DNA of 64,000 nucleotides from Rhipicephalus microplus (GCF_043290135.1 NC_134701.1:33197501-33261500); one strand, 5' to 3'; counted from the first letter of the stretch, positions 1 through 12,170 are shown. Notes: a model not told the origin generated them from the sequence alone. Program-made: numbers and translations.

Positions 1-2931
1 GACATAAATAAGAAGTCACAGTCGCATATCAATGGTGAAGTGATCAATATAAATGGAATAAATGGTCATTTATCCTGTATACTAAGTAATCCTGGCAGCT
101 AATGCATTTGGGTCCGACTTCACACGACTTTTTTTAATGCTGGTGCTAGATCAAGTGACCAGACGTCCCTAGTCAGGTGGAAAATATTGTAGTTTTATGG
201 CCACGGTTCCACAATATCGCCGACGCACTCGCGTGACAGGTCTTTGTCGAGCTTTTCGCAGAAAAGCGCCTCACAATCATGGTCAGATTGCCTAGCCACC
301 AAATATACACTTTAAAGGACACACTTTCAATGCAAAGAAATTTGAAGTGTCTACGTGTATATAAACGCATGCATCTTGAAAAGATAAAAATAAACAAAAT
401 GCGTCAATGGTAGGTTTCTTGTGGTTTTAAAAATTCAGGAAAAAATTCATGCACTTACACAAAGTGAAACTAAGTTGCTTACTGAAACAATGAACATCAA
501 GATATGTGATTTAGGCAATTCTTAATTTGGCAGTTGCATTTTTTAGCTGGGGCCAGTATTTTATTTGTCGAGATTTGGAATCAGGACACAGTTTGCTTTA
601 CCAGCTCGCCTGTATATTGTCTCTTCGAGCCTTCTTCGACAACTTGACTTAACCGCGCGAATGTGCCTATCAGATACCTATGAAGCCAAAGTCAAGGCCA
701 CACTAAAAACTCCTTTGCTCAAAATGACTCTTGATTCCGATTCTTACAGTGTAAAATTTGTTCCTGTGCTTCCGATGCTACGTGCTGAGGCTTTTTCTTG
801 GTTCACCACAACATTGACAGCACAGATACATCAGCGAAAACGAAGAGCTGCTGAGGAAGACATATTCAAGCATTACTTCATGGCTATCATCTATTATGAA
901 CAAAAGACGATATATTTACCTCACACAACCATAAATTGCAGGCAGTATTTCTTCCTCCTAAAAGCTGTCGTTTCAGAAACTCTCTATTTGTACAAATTTC
1001 AAACAAAGCATTACAAATACACGCAGCGCTAAGCCGAAAAATCCCGCCTGCAGAGCACTTCTCACCAACCAGTGCCTGCTTTGAAGGTTTCGGGCTGGGT
1101 ACTCGCACTGGCGTCGCACTGTTTGCGAGCTGTGAGAGATCTACTCGCGTATTCTAGAACGTTCCTTCACTCAACGCCTAACCTCGACTTGAAAGCGTAG
1201 ATGGGAGCGCCGTCTCTAGGCAGAGCAAGTGACTGCATATCATCGATAATCTGCAGTGATTCTCGAAAAGCACACCGTCATTTTCAGTCGAGCAGCAGCG
1301 CAGTGCTCCACGCTGTCAAGTAAAAGATGAAATTTGAGTCGAGGAGCGTTTGTGAATACGGGGGCTAGTCGGAGTGCCACTGTTGAAGAGTTTCGATTTA
1401 AATAAGTTGAGGAAACGAGTATGTGCCAGGCAACGCGGCACGGTGCGAGTGGGAGGATAAAATGCTTGCTGTTCGTGTCAACGTAAGATCAAGAACCTGG
1501 CGTTGCCAACTTGCACCGCCACTGAGTGACGGGAATGCTGCGCCGAACTATACACATATGAAGGGTCCCTTCGACCAACGCACGTCTTTTACCAAGCCTG
1601 GCAGGTCCAGCCCGTTTCTCGTGCCACTTGCCTGCGTTGCGCTGTGACAAGAAGCAGGCAAACGTAATACAGCCGCTTACTGGCTCTCGTAATGAAAAGC
1701 CGCTTGGAGCAGCCTTTTTCGCTACCTTCAATCACTCGGGACAAATGCGACAAAAACGAAACGAGTATGAACCGATACTGTGCGGGTGCCTAAGTGCTGC
1801 GCTGAAAATCGAATTTATTGATAGCTATTTTAATTAGCTTTTGAAAGTAGTATATTTGTTTTCCATAAACTTTTTGAAAAATTTCCTTTTGATCACACAA
1901 ACAGAAAGGTGCTGGTCGTTATGACATGAGACTTAGTGCTACTGTTCAGGTCATTCAGCGCAGCTTGGTGGTCTGCAGGATGAAGTGGCCCACGGCGTGT
2001 TCGCCACGGATGTCTAATCAGCATAGATGTCTTTATATATTGCTTCGTGGATTTTCTTAGTCTGTTATTCTTCCATTATCACTTAACTAACATTTTTATC
2101 GCACATCTATAGATACCGTAGTCTGTGCAACGATCCTGCAGTGCTTCGAGACATACTCCATAGGCCAATCATTGTGGTCGACTGCATAGTGGAGCTATTT
2201 TTATTCCCTGACATATTCATTAGGTCGCTATATACATTTAAAGCTGAAAGATATAATGTTGATAATGTTTATTGATAACTAATCTCTCAACTAAACATTG
2301 TTCATGCAAAGTGCACATTTATGAAACTGAAACGCAAAAAAAGCAGCAGTAAACGTTGTTTCGTGTTCCGTAGACGTGATTGAAATTGTTTTGTTTTCCA
2401 CCAGGGAAAAAAAGAGGGAGAGGCGCTGTTGTCCACACTTGAGTGGTTGCGCAACGCCGAGTTACTCACAGTTAATTCAACGAGGGTAGTGACCGAGTCC
2501 TTGTAGTCTGCCTTGATGACATCTAACATCCGGCCGCCATTGCAGAGCCTGCGTTACGAGGACACCATGAGAATATCAACGAAGGGGGTGTTCATGCAGA
2601 AGAACACGAAAAGGATTGGGTTTCAGTAGCCAAAAAAAAACCACTTCAGTGACGAATGCGGCATGACTTGACAAAGGCAGAGGACGCCAAACACAGGCGA
2701 GCGCCGACTCACAACTTCGTTCACTTGCACTTCAATGGGCCTTTTTGTTTATTTTTGTTGAATGAAAAAAGAAGTGAAGATTTCTTCATTTCAGCTTCAA
2801 TATATTTTCTCAAGTAAGGTACAATAGCTAAAAACGAGCAACCTCCGTTAAAAAGGCTCCGGTACCTGCAACAACTACAGGGCTGTGCAGTATCGAAGAT
2901 ACGTGTATTCATGATACCATCTTACATACTC
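1..2931. other. Unassigned AT-rich DNA, no gene recognised
   Basis: No domain, RNA gene or known repeat is recognised here. The longest open frame (565-1032, plus, 155 codons) has no motif I can name, no hydrophobic signal and no plausible neighbours, so I read it as chance. The segment 2930-3035 just beyond contains several copies of a gatac-type motif and a perfect 14-bp palindrome at 3018-3031, probably a simple-sequence relic. Confidence 0.5.
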
Positions 2932-3446
2932 TATGAGTATCTTGTATCTGCATCGTGCTACGTCTCACACTAAGAGAATCAATATCTGTATTTCGGTAAT
3001 ATTGGATTTAGTGTCCGGTATCTTAAGATACAAGATAGTGTCATGGTAACGTGACCCTGGGAAACGTTAATCTCTGACTGAACTTTGCAGCTCAGGCTGG
3101 TACTGGTGTCACTAAGCCACCAGAATAAAACTAATGGCAGAGACAAAACCGTACTTTGCCACTTAGCTCCGCCATTGAGAGCAGGCGATTACGTGTGAGC
3201 ATCCCTTCTGATAGAGCAGAGCGACATGACAGGCATCGCATAGTCTCCCGATGGAAACAAAGTTCGCGTGCTTACCCCACGTGCCTTTATTTTCGCACTT
3301 TTTTCCCTTTTGTGTTGTGTAAGGGCCATCAAAGTAGGAGCCTGCCGATGGGGCCGCAATGCTACATGCGCATGTTCTTAGATCCGATTCGCGTTAAGGA
3401 AAATCACATGGTTACATTTTTGCCAATATTCTTGTTTTGTCTGGAC

Positions 3447-3626
3447 TTTCAAGAGAACGATATTTATAGCGCGAGAAGAAAACGAGCCACAGAGACAAGA
3501 AGGACACGAAGGACCTCGTGTCCTTTGTGTCCTTGTCTATGTGTCGCCGTTTTGTTCTCGCGCTATAACTATCGTCATGCCATACCCACTAGCCGAAGCT
3601 GCCACACTTCTAAGTTCCAAGAGAAC
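3447..3626. repeat. Palindromic (foldback) interspersed repeat, copy 1
   Basis: The core 3459-3617 contains two arms of about 53 bp that are inverted copies of each other at roughly 85 percent. The left arm starts tttatagcgcgagaa and the right arm ends ttctcgcgctataac, with almost no loop near 3513. A non-palindromic right tail (actatcgtcatgccatac and onward) follows. The flanks share caagagaac at 3450-3458 and 3618-3626, a probable target duplication. A longer relative lies at 45876-46132. No coding capacity. Confidence 0.75.
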
Positions 3627-3635
3627 CTTTGTTGC

Positions 3636-3867
3636 TTTGATTGATTGATTTGTGGGGTTTAACGTCCCAAAACCACCAAATGATTATGAGAGACGCCGTA
3701 GTGGAGGGCTCCGGAAATTTTGACCACCTGGGGTTCTTTAACGTGCGCCCAAATCTGAGCACACGGGCCTACAACATTTCCGCCTCCACCGGAAATGCAG
3801 CCGCCGCAGCCGGGATTTGATCCCGCGACCTGCGGGTCGGCAGCCGAGTACCTTAGCCACTAGACAA
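3636..3867 (-). mobile_element. tRNA-derived SINE (Ruka-like)
   Basis: Read on the minus strand, the element starts with a tRNA-like head containing a box B match (gggatcaaatcccgg-type) and a box A region near 'tagtggctaaggtactcgg'. A unique body follows, ending in a (tcaa)n-type tail seen on the plus strand as ttgattgattgatt. It is flanked by a perfect 12-bp duplication aacctttgttgc at 3624-3635 and 3868-3879, direct evidence of target-primed insertion. The tRNA-like end lacks the last 10 or so bases present in the copy at 28666. Family name is from memory of the ixodid tick SINE. Confidence 0.85.
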
Positions 3868-3993
3868 AACCTTTGTTGCCGAGTGAGCCCCGAATGCCTC
3901 AGTGGTTCACCGTACTTGCAAGCGTTCGGTTATAGACTGCTCCCCTTCTCTGTCACTCGTTAAAGCAAGTAACCACCCATTTCTGTACCGGTA

Positions 3994-4120
3994 TGTGGGG
4001 TTTATCATCTAAAACCACCATATCATCATGAGAGGCGCTGTAGGGTAGGGCTACGAAAATTTTGACCACCTGGGTTTTTTAACGTGCATGCAAATCTGAG
4101 CACACGGACCTACAGCCTCC
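3994..4120 (-). mobile_element. Decayed partial copy of the same SINE
   Basis: The run from tgtggggtttatcatctaaaacc through gagcacacggacctac aligns with the body of the SINE at 3636-3867 but carries many substitutions and small deletions. It has lost the tRNA-like head. No target duplication is visible. Confidence 0.75.
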
Positions 4121-4839
4121 ACTCGTTTCACATGGCAGTTCAGCGGCCGCCTCCGAGTAGTAATAAGCACGTTTTTACCCGTTCCAGACTGTCTTCACAT
4201 TTTAGAATACCACGCCCCACACATACATCTTTGAGCAGAGGACAACCCGGGGATAACAATTACTTTGCGGCGTCCGATGACAGACACGTGGTGTTCGATG
4301 ACAGACGCATGCCCACTAACTGGCGTCCGAACTGGCCTCTCCTAGAACAGAGAGCACCTGAGGAAACAAACTTTGATTTTCGCTTGTAAATTTTACACAG
4401 CGCACATGGATTTCGCAGGGCATTTCATGGCCATCTCTGGATTCCGCCGGTAGTGCTTTTTCAAGAAGCTGGAAGGGTAATTAACGATTCTTTATACGTA
4501 GCAATAAAAATGTTGGTAAGTCACCACTAAAGAAAACTGGTTTACTAACACTCCAAAGTAAGGAAAAAATACTAAAAATGAAGTTTTTTACTAAAATAAT
4601 TCATGGGGACATGGACATCGACACGTCAAAACTACTCTGTTTTGAGTAGTTCTAAATATGCATGGTACGGCCACTCGCGAACACCTAATGAATGTCCTTC
4701 TAACTTGAATTGCTTTAAATATTCCCATTTCCCGCTAACCATAAGATAATGTAACCCACCGAGTCTTCTTGTTACTAACACCTCATCTTTAGAAGTGTTC
4801 TTAAAAATGATAGAAGCAAATGTACATTCTTACCAGTTT
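4121..4839. other. Unassigned DNA
   Basis: No coding or repeat signal recognised. One 101-codon open frame that crosses in from the SINE has no recognisable motif. Confidence 0.4.
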
Positions 4840-4958
4840 CTGTGAACTTGTTTATTGTTTTCCCTGTTTTTCTGTCTCTCTATGATTTGTATCATGTATG
4901 CCCTCCCTGCAATGGTCTCCTTGTGAGATCAATAAGATTGCTAAATAAATAAATAAAA
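4840..4958 (+). mobile_element. 3' end fragment of a LINE
   Basis: A pyrimidine-rich stretch followed by 'catgtatgccctccctgc', 'aatggtctccttgtgagatc' and a short (aaat)n tail at 4941-4958 has the form of a non-LTR retrotransposon 3' UTR and tail. No coding part is present, which fits the usual 5' truncation. Assignment rests on architecture only. Confidence 0.45.
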
Positions 4959-5289
4959 GTTTGCACGTAGAATATACAAGTTCAGAAAGAATAAAAAACT
5001 TACACTAAAACAAAAAAGCGACAAAACACTTTCCAACCAGATGGTGCAATAGCCTCAAATTCAGACACGTTCACAAAGCAAGTAGATCCAGTCTGTTATT
5101 GTACTCAAGAAGAGTGCATACTTAAAAGGGTTAGTTATAGTGGTGTAAGGCGTTGAGGATATAACATGGTGACTCATTTTTCGACGTGCTTAGAGAAGAT
5201 TTATGAAAGGCTGTGTGTTGAAAAATGATTTGGCATTTTTGTTTAAAAACAAATTTAAGACGGAGAATATTCCTCATATTACGTCATAC
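4959..5289. other. Unassigned AT-rich DNA
   Basis: No gene or repeat recognised. Confidence 0.4.
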
Positions 5290-5381
5290 ATGGCTCTATT
5301 ACAACAAAACATTATGAGAAAAATTGGCAGATCCCACGTACAGTGCGAATAAATCATATGCGAAGCATGAATGAGAAATGA
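5290..5381 (+). repeat. 5' fragment of long repeat S, cut by element A
   Basis: The words 'cagatcccacgtacagtg' and 'catatgcgaagcatgaatga' match the head of the S repeats at 34783 and (inverted) near 37420. The S sequence resumes at 10647 with atatgtcactttaaaatcag, so element A split this S copy. Confidence 0.65.
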
Positions 5382-5540
5382 TGTTTCAGGGAGCTGTGCT
5401 GAAATGGTTTAGTTTACAAGAGGTGACCAATGGCCGTTCGCGGCAGCGCACTGCGTCTTCCTGCGTCTTCGCACTGCGGCAGCGCACTGCGTCTTCGTCT
5501 TCCTCTCCCTCTCTTCTTTGCCTTTCACTATTCCGTTACA
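5382..5540 (-). repeat. 3' LTR of element A
   Basis: It starts tgtttcagggagctgtg and ends ttccgttaca on the plus strand, and pairs with 10535-10646 (tgttacagcgagctgtg to ctagtctattaca). It has TG...CA ends. It contains a duplicated gcagcgcactgcgtcttc word that makes it longer than its partner (159 versus 112 bp). The LTRs differ strongly, so the insertion is old. Confidence 0.75.
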
Positions 5541-5552
5541 TCCCCCCTCAGC
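5541..5552 (-). other. Polypurine tract of element A
   Basis: On the minus strand tgaggggggga-type purines lie directly upstream of the 3' LTR, the position of the plus-strand DNA primer in LTR elements. Confidence 0.6.
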
Positions 5553-5599
5553 AGAGGCAAAACCAGTAAGGCGAGTTATGATGCACAAGCAGGGTAGAA

Positions 5600-6718
5600 A
5601 GATTTCAGGCGAGCAATATCAGTGAGCTGCGTTCTGCTCGATCACTAACCATTTGTCAAAACACGAGCTATTACGTAAGTGAGCTGGCTGAGACGCTTCA
5701 AAACTACAAATGGATCATGACTGAAGCTTTTGACACAATACACGCTTGCGTTGTGGTGTACAAAGCAACACGACGTCACCTTTTTCGAATAATACCGCTT
5801 CGTGATGGTCGTCGTATTGTTCCTTCGAACGACGTTGAGAGGCCAGAGTCCGAAGATGAGCGATTCGACTGACTCCTTCCGCGAGGCACAGGGTGTTCGA
5901 TACAGAGTCGTCATCGTCTAGATTGAAGAATAAGAATGCGTCTAGAGGGCTTAGTGGCTACCTAGCGTACAACAGATAAAATGGGCTGAAGTTCGTTGTT
6001 TCATGTTTCGCTGTGTTGTACGCGTGCGTGATAAAAGGCAGCACTTCATCCGAGTTCTTCTAATTGAAAGAAACGTACATGGCGAGCATGTTGGTCAGCC
6101 CTCTGTTTTTCCGTTAAACGAGGCCATTCGTGTGCGGACGACACGGTGTGGAATAGCGGAAATGTGTCGTGCACATGCGTAGTAATTGTTCAACGGCATC
6201 AGTAGTGAACTGACAGCCATGGTCGCTGATAATAACACATGGTGGGCCATGGCGAAAGACCACGGAGTGGAGCAAGAAGACTGCCATGGATGCAGCGGTA
6301 GAAAAAAGAATTGCTGCGGTTCCGGCATACCGCGTAAGATGATCTACGCAGACCATTATCCAACGGTTCTTATTGTTACATAACGGAAACGGACCCATAA
6401 TATCAATTCCTACATGTTTAAAAGGTGTGCTGGGTGGTGTTAATGGCTGAAGAGGACCTGTGTAGCGGTGGCTGGGTGCTTGTGACGTTGGCACGTCTCG
6501 CAGCTATCGACGTAACGCTTCGTTGTTACGTACATCTTGCGCCTGTAAAAGCGTTCCTGCGTGTGATTAAGCGTTCGTATGAAGCCGAAATGACAGGATG
6601 TCACATCTTCATGCATAGCACGTAGAACATCGGAGCGAAGGCTCTCGGGGACAGCTAGAAGAAAACGTGCTCCAGGTCTGGAGTAGTTAGTTTTATAGAG
6701 CAACTTGTCTCGAACCAA
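5600..6718 (-). pseudogene. pol: Integrase relic of element A
   Basis: From right to left are an HHCC zinc-binding segment (6440-6718, with CETCQRHK), the catalytic core (6114-6494, first Asp in VGIDIMGPF, second in IISDHGCQF, then PHTNGLV where the Glu region begins) and a C-terminal part running to about 5600. The enzyme would join element cDNA to host DNA. Frames change between the zinc segment and the core, and several stops lie in the C-terminal part. The family assignment follows from the D,D-35-E layout of Ty3/gypsy integrases. It cannot yield a full protein. Confidence 0.85.
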
Positions 6719-7460
6719 AAGTGACCGCTGTGTTTGGAGGCACGTGCGACGGCAAAAAGAAGATCAAGATTGATTTCGTTGCATTGTTTTCTCTGGAAGT
6801 CAGCCGCGTTGGGGAACATGCTTGTAACAGCAGCAAGGCAGTCATCAACATTCTCAGCATCACAGCCGGTAGTCGAAGAATAATCCGGGAAAGGCAGTCT
6901 GCGTCAGTGTGAGGACGGCCACTCATGTACGACACCGTGAAGTCGTATTCCTAAGGTCGCAGCGCTCAACGTGCGAGGTCACCCGAGGGGTCACGCAAAC
7001 CGACCAGCCAGCATAACGAATGGTGGTCGCTAACTATCCTAAATAGCCTCTTCTAAAGATAACAACAAAACCCCTGTACGGCGAAAACAGCTGCCCGACA
7101 TTCCTGTTCCGTAACTGGGTATTAGCGTTCAGATGTGCTCAGGCAATAGCTGGCGTATGCCACGACATGTTCTGCGCGTTTGGGACTTTGTATGAGGACC
7201 ACTTCTACGCCGATATCACTAGCGTTCGTGTGGACCTCAGTCCGGCAGGATAGATCGAAGTGACGCAACAGTGGAGCTGACGTTACTACAAACTTAAATT
7301 GTGAGAATGCGGCGCCACACTCTGGTGTCCAGTTGAAGGTGGCATCCTGATGTAAGATGCTTGTCAGCAGAAACGCGAGCGCCGCAAATTGTGGAACAAA
7401 ACGACAAAAATATGAGCATAGGCCGACAAATGAGCGAAGTTCTCGTGTGGACTGCGGTGG
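6693..7460 (-). pseudogene. pol: RNase H and connection relic of element A
   Basis: The minus strand reads RT-thumb words (ELRSFVGLCSYF, about 7450-7400), a substrate-domain word FNWTPECGAAF, then RNase H remnants. The domain ends with a YMSGRPHTDADCLSR-like segment at 6870-6935, the usual HKDADALSR boundary. RNase H would remove RNA from the RNA:DNA hybrid. There are several stops and frameshifts. Confidence 0.75.
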
Positions 7461-7520
7461 TTTAAAAAAAGATCACTGCTTTTATCTTGCGAAGATCCAG
7501 TCTGACGCCATATTTGTCGG

Positions 7521-8200
7521 TCAAGTGCCCCAGCACGAGACTTTGACGTTTGCCAAAGCGACATTTTTTTTGGAATTCAGAACTAGCCAAGCTTTTTCAA
7601 TGCAGTCGAGAAAAAGACTGAGACGGTGGTTATGTTCCTCAAACGTACGCCCAAAGATCACAACATCGTCCAGGTAGCACATGCATATCTCCCATTTTAT
7701 ACCACGTATTACTGTGTCCAGAAATCTTTCAAAGGTGGCTAGATCTTTACAAATGCCAAAAAGCCTGACAATCAATTCAAATAGGCCATCCAGAGTTACG
7801 AAAGCAGCCTTTTCTTTGTCGCTGGGTCCCATAGGTATTTGCCAATAACGAGACCGCAAATCAGGCGTTGAAAAATAGGAAGCGGCTTGCAAGCAATTTA
7901 TGACGTCATCAATCCGCGGTAAGGGATACACATATTTTTTCGTCACAGTGTTTAGACACCTGTAATCTACGCAGAATCTTTAGGAACTATCCTTTTTCCT
8001 GACAAGAATTACCGAGGCTGCCCATGGGCTGGACGGCTTTTGCACGACACCTTTTTTCAGCATGTCCTTTACTTGTTCCACGATAACTTTGCGTTCAGAG
8101 GATGACACTCGGTAGGGATTTTGGCAGATTAGGTGTGCTGGGCCGGTGTCTGTTCTGTGACGAGCGCTAGACGAGGGTAACTGAAGGGCTGCATCTCCAT
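7521..8200 (-). pseudogene. pol: Reverse transcriptase relic of element A
   Basis: The minus strand shows the RT finger/palm blocks: SSPWAASVILVRKKD, FCVDYRCLN, YVYPLPRIDD, a SGYWQI-like block (here SRYWQI) and the active-site box YLDDVVIF with YLDD at 7665-7676. A TAA stop replaces the Trp expected just before RFCVDYR. The conserved FG(L)(C)NAP block is decayed (FGICKDLATF). It would copy element RNA into DNA but is inactive as written. Very similar in order to the RT of element B. Confidence 0.9.
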
Positions 8201-8576
8201 GTTTGAAGTCGAAAGCAGCAAAATGCCGGGAAAGGACCTACACAAGCGCTTGCCGTTCCATTATACTGAGAGTCTTGCTGATCATATCGAGCATTAGATC
8301 TTAATTATGGTGAATATCACAAGGAGAGGAAAATGTGGTGAAGTCCGTAACTAGTGCTGCTATCGAGCTGCATGAAGCTTCATCGAAGAGAGCTATCTTC
8401 ATCTCGCGAGGAAGCACAACCGATGTGGCAGAACTGTTCAGCGCCCACAATATTGTTACTCTTTTTGTCATGCACAGAATAGAACAAGGCACAACTATGT
8501 CCTTCTTTGAACAGTTCTTGCGTAGAGGCCCCACTACGAGGTCAACATAAGCAGCATCAACTGCTGTGGAAGAGAC

Positions 8577-9060
8577 TCAAAGGGTTGTCAGGCACCAAGA
8601 TGGTGCCATCACTTCATTAATCACACTAAGTGTGCTCCTGTCTTCGCCACGGTAGTCTTCTTCGGAAAGCGACGGTAGAAACAAATAGTTTAATGATATT
8701 TCCCCACTACCACAGTCGACGGAAGCACCGAATCGCTCCAGAAAATTAATACCAAGAATGACATCGTGCGAACAACGAGATAGAACCAGAAGTTCGCATA
8801 CAAATACTTTTCCAGCAAATGAAACACTGACAACACATACACCAAGAGGGTTAAGCCGCTCGCCACCTACACCACGAAAGGTGATTGTATTGTTCCATGA
8901 AAACATCACTTTGCGACCGAAGCGGTTTCTGAAGGTGAGGCTAATCACAGCCACAGTCGCCACAGTGTCAACTAACGCCATCGTCGGTATTCTTTCAATC
9001 AACACATTTACTTTGTTTTTGAGCATAACAATAGGCAGAGGTATATCTTGAAAAGACCGT
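8577..9060 (-). pseudogene. pol: Retropepsin relic of element A
   Basis: The minus-strand frame has the two retropepsin landmarks: a catalytic-loop region ALVDTVATVAVIS, where the usual D-T-G has become D-T-V, and the later hydrophobic-glycine block DVILGINFLERF. The loss of the loop Gly should abolish aspartic protease activity. The position between gag and RT is as expected for Ty3/gypsy. Confidence 0.8.
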
Positions 9061-9069
9061 CCGGCGACC

Positions 9070-10320
9070 TCACCTCCATTGGTCGCGGATGCTAGTTTCT
9101 GGCGGCGGAGAAGAACAGCGCAGAGGAGATGGCGAGCGACGAGAACGGTTGTATGGTGGTGTCATACTCCGCTCGGATGCTGGCAAATCGCTGCGTCTGG
9201 TCTCGCGCGAAGAATGGTCTCTTGGAAATAAGTTGGTTGTCCGCAGGTCATATGAAGCACCGGGTCTTGGTGGCAAAGACATGGCTGGTGTCCTTCGTGA
9301 TTGGTGGCGTTGTTGGCAGCAATACCAAATGATATGCTTAGTGAAACCACAGATGTAGCACACGGGAGGGTCATGATTTTTACTATATTCAGCGGAACAA
9401 ATTCTGGGCCGATGCTGTCGGCGAGGAAGTTCGTTATCATACGAAAAACGAGTTTTGCCACTATCTGGAGTCCATTTTATTCGTCGCAAGTTGCATCTTG
9501 GTAGTCAGGTCGCTACTGTTCTTGCCGTAGTGAGACGTAGTGCGGCTGAAACGCCTGGGTATAAGAACGCGGCTGTCCTCGTCATAATCGAGCGTTATAG
9601 GCGGGGCCTCTATCGTAGAGATGTGGCTGACACTGAGGTGTAGCATCAAAATCTTCAATTCCCTCCAACACTCGGTGCAAGGAGGATGAAGAAACGTTTA
9701 ACTCGAACCCTGGTGGCAGATAGGGGGGATGAGTGCTTGGGTGGTGTGCCACTTGCGCGTATAGGCCGAGTTCTTCATGTTGGATCATTGATGCAAGATC
9801 AAGCGCCTGGTTGCTGTCTATATTCGCGATAGTCGTCACATTGACTAGTCTGCCGAACGTCGGCATGATGCGCCACGTCTTTAGTTGCTCAAAAGTGCGG
9901 CAATAGCAAATGACATTGGCGACAGATGTCAAGGTGTCTTTCGCGATAAGAAAACTTTAAACACACTCGGCGATTTCTTTGCGAATGTGCCCGACTTTGT
10001 CTTTCTCAGGCATGCCAGAGCCAATGCTCCTACATAGATTTATGAGTTCCTCAATGTAGGTCGAGCAAGTTTCACCTAGCACTTCTGTGCGTTGCATTAG
10101 CCTCTGTTCTGCTCTTTTCTTTTTCGTTTTTGGGTGCCAAAACGCTCTTTGACCTCAAAAACAAATATATTCCACGTCGTCAGCGTTTACTCCCTATTAT
10201 TGTACCACAATGATGCAGTATCCGTGAGAAAGAATGTGATGTACAAAAGCTGCGAAGCGGCATCCCATTTGTTGGTGGTGCTCAGCCGTTTCTAATGGAT
10301 GTGCCAAGCCTCGATGTCTT
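9070..10320 (-). pseudogene. gag: Gag relic of element A
   Basis: The C-terminal part has an intact CCHC zinc knuckle (CYICGFTKHIIWYC, near 9340-9380) followed by an Arg/Ser-rich tail, as in the gag of B. Further upstream are capsid-like words: FAGRPGEDIEAW at about 10320, then WNIFVFEVKERFGT near 10160-10120. At least three stops and a frame change interrupt it. Gag would form the cytoplasmic particle that packages element RNA. Confidence 0.75.
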
Positions 10321-10512
10321 CACCTGGTCTGCCGGCGAAGGGACGAACATCTCTCAGTTGTGGAGCTGAACTGGTCAGCGCAGAAGTCGAGAGATGTCGG
10401 TGTTTATCTGCGTTGTGGGACACATCCAGCCCAGATGGATTTGGTGGAAGTCCAGCAAGGCGACGGCTTCGTCGAAGAACTCGCGGTTCAATCTTCGTCT
10501 TCGGCCGTCGAT

Positions 10513-10530
10513 TACCCAGCACGTCCACCA
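10513..10530 (-). other. Primer-binding site of element A
   Basis: Four bases inside the 5' LTR the minus strand reads TGGTGGACGTGCTGGG, beginning with the TGG complementary to a tRNA CCA end. The same 4-base offset occurs in element B. I cannot name the tRNA. Confidence 0.55.
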
Positions 10531-10534
10531 AAAC

Positions 10535-10646
10535 TGTTACAGCGAGCTGTGATGAAATGAGTTTATTTACAAGAGGGCAGCACACTGTGATCATGCCAAG
10601 ACTCTTCGCCTTCCTCTTCTTCTCTGCGTCTTACTAGTCTATTACA
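10535..10646 (-). repeat. 5' LTR of element A
   Basis: This 112-bp partner of 5382-5540 shares the 'agctgtgatgaaatgagttt' region, the ttacaagagg word, and TG...CA ends. Flanked on the right by the resumed S repeat. Confidence 0.75.
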
Positions 10647-12170
10647 ATATGTCACTTTAAAATCAGCACAACCTTACGAAGTGAAAGTAAATGATGCCGT
10701 ACATGACTTCCGCGTCATGATTATCATGTTTATGTATCGTGTACTTTCGTCATCTATTCACGTCACATGATACAAAATTTAGTATATGTGGAGCTAGCGA
10801 TGTGGCCGCGAGCATGCTATGAGCGTGGAATGTTGTTATGATATTACTTGACACGCGTGTCAGGATTATCATGTTTGCACCAGTCATACATTTCGTCATC
10901 CATTGACGTAAGGTAACACCAAATTTTTTATATCTGGAGCTACCAAAACGGTTGCAAGCGCATCATGAAGGACCCAATATACTCCAATGTGGCGTTGACG
11001 TGCGCGCACACAGGGCACAGCGACGCTACGTTAGCAAAACGCGAGCACTCTATAGTTGGACGCCAGGGGTGACCAGCGTCCATCAGTGCAAACTTTAGCA
11101 TGCTGCATTTCGTGCCGATGTGTTATAACACAACACTGCGTCTCCATTTTTTTGTTATGAAGGGACGCCGGACGAACGAAAACGCGCATGCATCAAAGCA
11201 ACGCAGCTCGGCGAACGCCTGCGTATATGGAAGGACTGGCGCCTGGCGTGGCAACACCAGCGTGACACGATGAAATGAACGCCGGCGAGCACGCAAACCA
11301 TGTAACGTCGAAATGTTGTGGCGCCTTGCCTGTGGCATGTAGTCATATTCTCACATGACACACGTCTCAGGATTATCATGTTTGCATCAGTCACATACTT
11401 TCGTCTTCCATTGCCGTCACCTAATACCAAATTTGGCATATGTGAATCTCGCGAAGGGCAGTGAGCACATAATCGGTGTGACATGTATACAGTCTTGTAG
11501 AGACATGACACGCATGCCATGATTATCAAGTCTTGATGTGTCATTTACCTCTGTCGTTCACTCGTGTCCCGTAATACCGAGTTTGGTACATGGGAAGCTA
11601 GCGAAACGTCCGCGAGCACATCATGAGCGTAGCAAGTAGTCATGTTGTTATATGACACGCATCTCATGTTGATTAGGTTGGCACCAGTATCATACCTTCG
11701 TCACCCATTCACGTACTGTAATACCAAATATGATATATGTGACGCTAGCGAACGGCCGTCAGCGCATCATGAGCGGGGCATGTAATCATGTTGTTATATA
11801 ACACGCATGTCATGATTTCAATGTTAAGGTCTGTCACTTGTGTTCGCCTTGCAATCATGCCATACCCTACCAGTTTTGCAACATGCCATGTGAACGAAAC
11901 CACCGCAAGAGCTGCAGGCCCTATAAATGTAAATTTTGACATCCTTGACGTACATGATTCTGACGTACATGACTAGTCATGATGTACGTGACTAGTCAAA
12001 TATCTTAAATATCAAACCATCATGTTATGCTATACCAAGTTTTGTATAGATAGCCTTATCAGAACGGCCAGGAGATCTAAAAGTGCTATGCGGCTAGATA
12101 GAAAGGTATACAGATAGATACGCTCAAAGTCGCTGAAAATCGCTAAGAAACGCTTCGCATTTAATAAAAA
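10647..12170 (+). repeat. Long non-coding repeat S, copy 1 (right part)
   Basis: It is built of degenerate units of about 145-155 bp. Each has a 'gctagcgaaacggccgcgag' word, a catgatgagcgtggcatg-like word, catgacacgcat and catgtttgcaccagtcat. The units surround a GC-rich core (about 10980-11330) with gacgctacgttagcaaaacg. The tail at 12040-12125 reads 'agaacggccaggagatct' then tagatagaaaggtatacagatagatacgctcaaagtcg. The same order recurs in 34783-37800. No open frame is shared between copies, so it looks non-coding. Confidence 0.7.

Larger units (their letters stand above)
5382..10646 (-). mobile_element. Degenerate Ty3/gypsy LTR retrotransposon A
   Basis: The element has LTRs 5382-5540 and 10535-10646, a purine tract beside the left LTR, a primer-binding-like site beside the right LTR, and, in minus-strand order, gag, protease, RT, RNase H and integrase. 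This is the normal Ty3/gypsy order. Reading frames are broken many times, so it is an old, dead copy. Its pol is related to B and C by shared motifs. It interrupts repeat S. A clean target duplication is not visible (atga on the left, atat on the right). Confidence 0.85.

Noticed and set aside
565..1032. 155-codon plus-strand frame as a host gene
   Set aside because: No domain, no splice context that I can support, and composition typical of AT-rich chance frames.
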